Origin: Chrysogorgia sp. JL179-B06
Lineage: Eukaryota; Cnidaria; Anthozoa; Scleralcyonacea; Chrysogorgiidae
DNA: 64,000 nucleotides
NCBI GenBank assembly: GCA_035772405.1
Contig: JAYKKM010000428.1
Span: 7,594,001-7,658,000, forward strand
Reading direction: 5' to 3'
In this document: positions 56,465 through 64,000 of the stretch, piece after piece
Layout: every line of letters begins with the position of its first letter
How positions within the stretch are numbered: the first letter of the stretch is position 1
Translations under genes and position numbers: made by a program
Notes under the pieces: generated by a model
The model's database searches: none
Told to the model about the DNA's origin: nothing
Seen by the model: the letters and a program-made list of their open reading frames with translations, nothing else

Positions 56465-57194
56465 TTCGCGAAACAACCGGCCACCTGTTAGTATGCAAAT
56501 TAGTCAACGTTGTTAGCCAATCAAAAGAGCGCCATTTTGCTATCCATTTGGATACTTATTTGGATAAAACATTCGTTGTGGACGCTGGTGTGAATTGACC
56601 AATCAAAAGAGCGTCATTTCGCTATCCATTTGGATAAACACCACCACTAGAATCAAAATCTAGTGGGTTTTTTTTTCGCGCGTGAATTGAGACAACAGCA
56701 GAACGCGTCGGTCGTAGTTTGTCAAACAAAAATGCGAAAACGACGAAACGACACTTTCTATTTTTTAAATTTGTGAAAATGTTGAAACGACACTTTCTAT
56801 TTTTTAAATATGTGAAAATGTTGAAACGACACTCTCTATTTTTTTAAAAATGCGAAAATGACGAAGCGACACTTTCCATTTTTAAAATATGACTGAAATA
56901 ACACCAAATTTAGCGAAAATCGCGATTTGGTATAAATTTGGTATTGTTTCGTGAGTCTCGCGCGTGTTTGACATCAATCGAGTGGAAAACGTGAGGGGTG
57001 TTTAGCTCAATTAACGACCGCCATAGTAGTATAGAGAGTGGGGCTGCGAGCTTATTCGACGTTAATTGTGAATATAAATACCAAAACATCACCAAATTTG
57101 TCGAGTCGCGACTTGGCACAAATTTGGTGATGTTTTGGTATTTATATTAATGGTTGACGTCGATTGGGCTCGCAGCCCCACCTGCTATACTACT
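56435..57194 (-). repeat. P1 right terminal inverted repeat
   Basis: About 760 bp. Contains four units of about 38 bp with CGACACTTTCTA (56740-56885), a duplicated GATTGG/CTATCCATTTGGAT block, and the outer palindrome. Non-coding apart from its innermost 30 bp. Confidence 0.87.
57025..57194. repeat. 170-bp terminal palindrome of P1 (right)
   Basis: Inverted counterpart of 3120-3289. The inner arm has drifted (AGTATAGAGAGTGGGG instead of AGTATAGCAGGTGGGG), the outer arm has not. Confidence 0.87.
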
Positions 57195-60100
57195 AGTGGG
57201 TTACATGGGTTTGCTGTAATCATTTTCCACATCTTACGGTCTCTATCATCTATCATTTCTTTTATAGTAATAAGGTCAGAGATATAACCAAATCTATAAG
57301 CTCGGCGAAGAAAGCTATCAATCTGGCTCAAATACTTCGAGTCATAAGCACTACCCCAGACTTCAACTCCGAAATAGAAAATGGACAGAACCAGACTGTT
57401 AAAAAGCAGATTTAGGTCTTCCTTGGTATAACCATAGTGTTTACACACCCGTAATATATGGAGTCTACTACTTGCTTTAGTGATCAAAAATTTAAAGTGC
57501 TTATCCCAGTTATTTGGGTTATCCTGAAAGGTTATCCCTAACAATTTGAGAAAATCTCTACGTTTAATATCTTCAATAGGGTCCGGGAGGGGCTTTTGAA
57601 CATTACCATGAATGACCATTTCCCAGGTTTTTCCCAAATTAAGAACCATCCGATTTATCCCCGCCCAAGCCTTGATGTTAGATACCTCCTCAATAGAGCT
57701 GTCAATACAATCATCTCTAAATGGAACAATTAGGGTCAGGTCATCAGCATATTTAATTAAGGTGTTTTGAACTGGGTAAAGGGCCTGAATGTCATTTACC
57801 ATTACTGAAAAGATAATGGGACCTAGGATGGTTCCTTGGGGTACGCCCTTATTAATAGGTAAGAAATCAGTAAGAATTCCATCAACCTTGACCCTCTGTT
57901 TTCTCTCCGAGAGAAAACTTATAATCCAGTTAAGTATGTATGGATTAATGTTTAAGAATTTCAACTTATCACAGATAATATCATGGGGGACAGAGTCGAA
58001 TGCCTTACTAAAATCAAATGAAAAAATTCTAACCGAGCTAGCTTTCTTATCTAACAGTTGAAGCCATGTGTGCTGACAATTAATAAGGGCCATGGTGGAG
58101 TTTATCCCCTTTTTATACGCATATTGATCAGAACTAATACTTTCAGTATTAAGATTAGATAGTTCACTCTTACACACAACTCTCTCAAATAATCTCATAA
58201 TTACATCAGTAACGGAGATAGGGCGAAGCTGATTATTGCCGAGTAAAGGGGCTTCCTTTGGGATCGGAGAGACGTTGGCAAGTTTCCATAAATCAGGTAC
58301 TGCTTGATGGTAAAGAGAAGAGTTGAAAACTGAAGTAACAACGGGAGTCAGATCATAAGCATAATCCCGCCAAAACCAAAAGGGTAGCTCGTCAGGTCCA
58401 CAGCTTGTACGCTTGATGTTGAGTAAGAAGTTCCGTACAGTATAGACTGATAACACTGGAACACGTGTGCCATCTGGGATGTCAACTGGAGTAGGGGCAA
58501 CATAATTCAGATCAGTATTGATTTCTTGAAAATACTTATTTATATCCATAGGATCCAAAATGTTACTAATAGGAGCAATACTACCATTCCGCCCAGTAAT
58601 AGTGTTTACTATTGCCCACCATTTTTTGCTAGCTTTAGGATGTTCTAGTCGTTCTTTCTTGACTGCATTGGCCTGATTAATACGAATAAGTTTATTAATC
58701 CGCTCTTGAAAATGTAGATTGGCAGCCTCTTTATTATTATGCAAGTTTTTCTTACGGATGTTAAGAAGAAGTTTAACTAGAGGTGACATGAAAGGAGGAT
58801 CTCGGTTGGACATTCTGACTGATTTGTACGGAAAGTATTCATTAAGGAGTGAAACAAGTGAATTCTGTAGGAGTTGAACTTGTTGTGATGGATCTGTACA
58901 GGTTTTGATGGCTTCCCAGTCACATTTCTCAAAGGCATGTGCCATACAGTAGCTATCTTATGTTGGTCACGTACATCTCGAAATGTGACAGTTCTTCTTA
59001 CTGCTTTACACCTTACACGGGGGTAAGTAATTACTCGCGCATGATCTGAGCGCACAAGACAGTTTCCAACTAAGACTTTTGACCATAGCAAGGGCACATT
59101 AGTGATGAAGACATCGAGTATGCGGGAACCTCTAGTGGGTACCTTTACCAATTGCTTCAAGCAAAGTTGGTTAAGGAGATTCTTGACATCGAGTTGATTA
59201 ATGTCCCCACCAATGATAATTCTAGCATTAGGGTCAGCATTCAATATTATTTCACCACTATTAATCAGATGATCAACTAGGTCTAATGATGTTTGTTGAT
59301 TTGAATCAGGAGGATGATATACAGCTCCAATATGATATAATGAATTTGGTGTTTGTATTTGACACCAAAGACATTCAAAAAGATTATCAAAACTGTCGCC
59401 AAGATGAATAATAGACCAATCATTTCTGCAGATAATAGCAACTCCACCTCCAACTCGACATTGTCTATCTTTCCTCAAGATGGTATATCCACTCGGACAG
59501 ACTAAATAATCAGCCACAGAGTTATTTAACCAGGTTTCTGAGATAATGCATATGTCGATGTTATTGTGGTTAAGTTCAGCGTACAAAGCGGCTGCAGCAT
59601 CGGCTTTTACAAGGGATCTTGCATTGATGACCATACAGACCGGGATATATTTTGGTTTAGATGGACACGGCTTATGTAGTTTGATAGGTACAAGATTACG
59701 GGTTTGACCAGCGAAACGTTTCGTTATGCCTAATCGATTGAAATTTGGTCGTAAAGTTGATATACGTGAATTTGCATTCATTGGCGACTTGATCTTTCCT
59801 CCTCTTGCTCCACGAAAGTGGAAGAGATTGAGTTTCTTCAATATCACAACTGTAGATGATTTTAAATTATACTTAATAGTCTTTAAACGCAGTAGCTCGG
59901 AACGTGAATAACTAACAGCAATGGCACCCGACCATGACGATGAAAGTATATTCGAACCATAATTCGCAAAGGCATCATTTTTAAAAGGGCCAGGATTGCT
60001 TGCCACATCCATGCAAATAACCAGGTCTGCTACGAACAGTTTTGCTGGCTGAACCACACAGATAGAACCATGTTTCGTAAATTTTAACAAAGCCTACGGT

Positions 60101-60324
60101 ATACAATGGTTCGAAGCGAGAGCTGTCCTTTTAAAGTGCAGTCTATGAATATGAACGAACTCCCGATTATGCCAGGATTTGGTGTCTTCGTACACATCCA
60201 ATACTTCCCCATAAAAGACATTACACCTTAAAGACTTGTTTCTTTGCCAATTCTTGTGGATATTAAGGTTTAATAAGATTAAGATTATATATATACGGAG
60301 AGCTAATTTAAGACTGGCAGCCAT
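57195..60324 (-). pseudogene. R2 ORF2: endonuclease and reverse transcriptase
   Basis: One former polyprotein. N terminus from ATG 60324, with a TAG stop at 60094-60096, then a 2A-like motif (MDVASNPGP) near 59990-60020. The endonuclease has INARSLV, SETWLN, GGGVAI, GGDINQLD and SDHARV. A one-base shift near 58930 leads to the RT with FSFDFSKAFDSV, KGVPQGTILGPIIF and KYADDLTL. P1 cuts the end, and the last 43 codons are at 2984-3113. Few defects suggest a younger element than R1. Confidence 0.85.
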
Positions 60325-60356
60325 GATGGCGCTCACACGAGTGATGACATACAGTG
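57195..60356 (-). mobile_element. R2: non-LTR retrotransposon, 5' portion
   Basis: Runs on the - strand from its 5' end at 60356 (next to ATACAG) to the P1 insertion point in the reverse transcriptase gene. Its 3' end is at 2832-3119. It disrupted R1 in the linker between endonuclease and RT. Confidence 0.8.
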
Positions 60357-60362
60357 ATACAG

Positions 60363-61702
60363 AGACCAATCTGCCGCGTCACGTGTAAGTCTAAAACGTC
60401 TCATGAGTTTGTCTCTATCTTTCATAACTGCCTTTAAGTCGTTATTAACAAATGGGACAGCGCGGTTTTGCATTTTCACCTTTTTTACGGGAACATGTCG
60501 ATCTAAAACATCCAGGAACAATTGATTAAAAATTAACAGTTTAGTATTTACATCTGGAGCAAGATAGACTCGGTCAAAGGGCAACTGAGAGACTGCCATA
60601 GAAAATAAAATAGGATCATAGTTCTTATAAGATCTTGTAGATATGTAGGATGGCGCAGCCTTAGGTATTTTATGATTTAGTATGCAGTATACTAATGAAT
60701 GATCGCTAATGCCAGTGTCGATGACTCTAGACTCGGTAACCAGAGCTTGATCTGAAACAAGGATTATGTCGACGAGTGTGGCTGATCGGTCGGTAATCCT
60801 AGTTGGCTGGTAATAAGTTGGGTTAGGTTCATGGTGGTACAAAGATCTACAATTGTTGAAAATTCATGGCCTCTTTTAAGGAGTTCACAGTTCAGATCAC
60901 CCAGTATTATGATCGGTTTACCAAAACTTAAGGTACTGATGTAATTTGGCATAAATTCATTGAACAAGCAGTTAATAGAACAGCCAGGAGGCCTGTAGGA
61001 GATACATATGATGAAAGACTTCATCTTCTTATGTTGTAATTTTAGCCAAAGTTGGTGAAGTCCCGAGTCGGAAACTTGGGTCACTTGTTTAAGAATCGAT
61101 CCTTTGATGTTGCATCTTACATAGGCGCGCACACCTCCCCCAACTTTATGCAGTCGGTCAAGTCTAAACAGTTTATATCCTTCGATCTCGACATCTGTGT
61201 TCTTAACAGTAGAGTTAAACCATGTTTCGGAGACGGTAAAGACATCAAAGTCCTTCTCCTTAACTAGAAGCCTAGCTTGGATTAAATGGTTCCTATTTTT
61301 CATTGATTGTATGTTGAGATGTGCAATTTTAAGTTTTGGTTTGATGAAAGAACTTGGAGGATTTGCTTGACTGACATGCTGCTGTGGTAAACAATTAATA
61401 AGGAATAGATTATTATAATTCATTGTACGATGTACATTTTTAGATCTAGTAGAACGGTTCGGGGTCATCATCACAGGTATTAGGCTCCGGCTTGATCTTA
61501 AGGTGTTTGAAATCTCCTTTCTCGGTTGATGGTCGATGCGACTGCTGGAATTTTGATTCGGCCATAGGTCATACCCCCTGTCATATATCGGACAAACTTT
61601 AGATATTCTCTCCATTCGGGGTTTGGTGGATGATTTGACAGTCGACTCCGAAAAAGGGGGTTTCCCTTCTGGTGTCGAGAGGTGGATTTTTTTATGGACC
61701 AT
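60363..61702 (-). pseudogene. R1 endonuclease (APE type), frameshifted
   Basis: 61702-60764 and 60842-60370 in two frames. Endonuclease signatures are LKIAHLNIQSM, SETWFN, GGGVRAYV, IILGDLN and, after a shift near 60800, GISDHSLV. ORF2 starts at ATG 61702, overlapping the ORF1 stop (TAATG), a layout fitting reinitiation. Confidence 0.8.
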
Positions 61703-62738
61703 TACTTCACCCCATTTGTCAATGCAACTTCATTTGAATTACCGTTATCTAATACTTTCGATGCTAAACCACTATGTGGCTTCTGGTTATTAGGATTTGG
61801 TAATTTAAAGGCATTGTTTACGCCAGAACTCCGATATTGTTCATCGACCAAACTGCATTTGTCATCGAAATTTGAATTTGCATTGTTACAATCTTGTCTG
61901 GTAAAGTTGATTAATGACCTAAGGGAAGCGTTTATCTCGTCACACTTGGCTATTTTGGTCTCAAGAGAGATGATGTTATTTTCAAAACCAATTATTTCCT
62001 TATTTCTTTCTTTTACGACCAAAGCGATATCCTGTTCGAGTCTTTTGGTTTTCTCTTTCTCGTCCGACAGTTCTCGCCGTAATTGAAATAAAACGCTTTC
62101 AGATTCGGAATTCTTCGTTGTAAACTTTCTCTTCTTTGGCCCAACGTCTGTTTGATCACACGGTGGATACTCTGGGTCGTTATTGGTTTGCGTACACGCA
62201 TCTTCCTTTGAAATTTCCATATTTAAATTAATAAGGATATTACCTTCCGAATTATAGTTAGACATACAGTATTTGTTAAAAGCTTGTAAAATCTCGATGT
62301 CCAACTTAATTTCGGCCAATTCAGCCGAAACACGCTTACACCCCGAACATTCATTCTCTATTTCATCTTCATGCAACCGCATAGACAGTTCCAAAGTAGG
62401 TGTCGAAGAACCGGCTGAAATATCGATCTCTGAAGCACTGTCTTCATCCGATGTAACAACTTCCGAAATTAGAAAGTTCAGGATCTGCTCCTTCAATGTG
62501 TTACCGACCTGGCCCTGGAATAATAAGGTTTTCTTGTCTGAGTACTGCAGGTAATGGTAATATGATCGTTTCTAAACGATTTCGCTTTCCCCCCAGGTGA
62601 ACGCCATTTGCCATCATCACCAAACATGTCATACACAAACTTCTTGAGGTCCTCCAAAGAGCCCAGCCATTTGACTTTGCCTCTATCATTGGATAGGTTC
62701 TCCTTATATTTATTTAAAACAAGAAGTTTGTAGATCAT
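61702..62738 (-). pseudogene. R1 ORF1, coiled-coil protein, frameshifted
   Basis: 62738-62493 has WLGSLEDLKKFVYDMFGDDG and a SPGGKAKSF segment common in invertebrate element ORF1s. 62496-61702 is a long coiled coil (LEQDIALVVKERNKEI) with a short Cys motif near CSGCKR. A shift near 62495 separates them. It would bind element RNA. Confidence 0.6.
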
Positions 62739-62790
62739 TTGAATTGGTACTTAAAATAAGTGAGCCGTCCTTGACCGTATTGTTAACCGC

Positions 62791-63118
62791 CATTAAGCTC
62801 AACCAGAGCTAATATGAACAGGCTTTGAGCTAAGGCTAAAATTGACACTCTCATCACTAGAAGGGAAGCCAAGTGTAACAATTTCATCGCTAATGTTGAA
62901 CACGATAAACCCGTTGTATTAAGAACAACTGTAGTCCAACAGAGTAAGCCATCCAACACGGACCACTTTGGAAATTTGTTACATGTAAATGCGCTTGTAG
63001 TATTTGTTTTTATGAGCAACCTATCTTTGTTGCTTAGTATTTATTATGTCACTAATGCTAGTGTTACTGGCCTCACCTGTAATTCAGGGTTTACCCTGCA
63101 ATATGTTAAAATTAAACA
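62791..63118 (+). mobile_element. R0: 3' end of the outermost retrotransposon
   Basis: About 62820-62900 encodes the C-terminal RT block AKIDTLITRREAKCNNFI in a decayed frame, matching where 1-881 breaks off. It continues as 3' UTR to the TATC repeat. Confidence 0.55.
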
Positions 63119-63371
<253 letters not shown>

Positions 63372-64000
63372 AGGCCCGTTTACACTACACTCATTTTTGG
63401 CAGGGCACTCTTAAATAATGGCACGCGGACTGTTTTCTTAAAAAGTTTGGCAACGTTTACACTACAAAAGTTGGCGGACCAGTTAACCCCCAACGGCACC
63501 CTTGATCACGAATAGGGTCCGCTTAAGAATTGCGCCCTTAAACAAAACTTCAGCGGTTATACGAGTTCGCGCCACTTCGCGGGCTTTTTCAAACATGGCG
63601 GATGTGAAAGCGATAAACAATTTGGCACTTTGGTATTTTTACCTGAAAAAACGACGAAACTCGAAACTCACACAACTTAATGTTAGCCGTTTACGTGGGA
63701 GAGAATTTCATAAAATGAAAATATGTAGGAGAGAATTCATTGAAATTGTATTAGCCCTATTTCATCGACGCTCCCAGGTCTGGTTCGAGATGGTATAGAC
63801 GAGGCGTACAACGACGAGCTTTGGTATGCTAATTTCAGAGTTACGAAGGGAACATTTGCATTTATCCTTGGTAAGCTTGAACAAGATATAGCTCATCAAA
63901 ATACACGTTTGCGTGAATCAGTTTCAGCGAAGCAACGCCTGGCTGTTACACTGTATTATTTTGCATCTATACTGCGGAGTACCGCACAATTGGCAACTTA
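63372..64000 (+). mobile_element. PIF/Harbinger-like transposon, 5' part
   Basis: Starts inside the TATC array with GGCCCGTTTACACTACACTC, a terminus of the type seen in Harbinger elements, and continues past the window. The element cannot be closed because its other end is outside. Confidence 0.45.
63595..64000 (+). pseudogene. Harbinger-type transposase, N-terminal fragment
   Basis: From ATG 63595, 67 codons end in a stop at 63796. After a frameshift near 63780 the sequence reads ELWYANFRVTKGTFAFILG and KQRLAVTLYYFAS, matching the region before the DDE core in HARBI1-like transposases. A 2-base shift near 63973 breaks it again. The catalytic core is beyond the window. Confidence 0.6.

Larger units (their letters stand above)
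3120..57194 (-). mobile_element. P1: outer Maverick/Polinton, interrupted by P2
   Basis: This 54,075-bp span has inverted ends that both start AGTAGTATAGCAGG when read inward, flanked by 6-bp duplications. Without P2 (34,919 bp plus one duplication) it is about 19.15 kb, within the usual Polinton range. Its genes are family B polymerase, VLTF3-like protein, small membrane proteins, BRO-like protein, fibre-like protein, penton-like protein, integrase, stalk proteins, major capsid protein, packaging ATPase and a small acidic protein. Taken with the polymerase on the right, P1 is inverted relative to P2 and P3. It is a clearly diverged subfamily with different terminal repeats, and several genes are broken. 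It landed in the last part of the R2 reverse transcriptase frame. Confidence 0.93.
60357..62780 (-). mobile_element. R1: non-LTR retrotransposon, 5' half
   Basis: Carries ORF1 and the endonuclease half of ORF2. The RT half is at 882-2831. The outer boundary near 62780 is placed where R0-like coding sequence resumes and is uncertain by tens of bases. Confidence 0.68.

Overview
This is metazoan chromosomal DNA made almost entirely of mobile elements. The non-LTR retrotransposon families and the overall style suggest a cnidarian or another marine invertebrate, but the sequence does not prove a taxon. No ordinary host gene, rRNA or tRNA was recognised.

The window is a stack of insertions. From outside to inside: R0, an old + strand non-LTR retrotransposon (1-881 and about 62791-63371, with a TATC-repeat tail); R1, a - strand non-LTR element (882-2831 and 60357 to about 62780); R2, another - strand non-LTR element (2832-3119 and 57195-60356, 6-bp target duplication ATACAG); then three Maverick/Polinton DNA transposons inside one another. 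P1 spans 3120-57194 (duplication AGTGGG). It holds P2, 15595-50513 (duplication GGTGTG), which lies in the integrase gene of P1. P2 in turn holds P3, 30243-47782 (duplication AAGGCG), which lies in the DNA polymerase gene of P2. With inner insertions removed, P1, P2 and P3 are about 19.1, 17.4 and 17.5 kb. A 576-bp MITE-like element also interrupts the P1 polymerase gene. The right edge (63372-64000) looks like the start of a PIF/Harbinger transposon.

The three Polintons share one gene plan. One arm carries a small acidic protein, an A32-like packaging ATPase, the major capsid protein, a membrane-anchored stalk-like protein, a chromodomain integrase and a penton-like minor capsid protein. A short bidirectional promoter separates it from the opposite-facing arm: a large membrane-anchored protein, a fibre-like protein, small membrane proteins, a BRO-N/nuclease/zinc-finger protein, a VLTF3-like zinc-ribbon protein and protein-primed-type family B DNA polymerase. 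P1 is a diverged subfamily in reverse orientation and carries extra cargo: a broken thymidine kinase and an unknown zinc-finger protein. P2 and P3 are close relatives. No maturation protease was recognised in any of them.

Decay follows nesting depth. P1 has a multiply broken polymerase and kinase, P2 has a frameshifted capsid gene and deletions in the polymerase, and P3 has every frame open. Very short AT-rich leaders with a TATAGTATA-like motif precede most start codons. A cluster of CTGTGAG repeats is kept at the same place in all three elements. Two hairpins differ between P2 and P3 by compensatory base changes.
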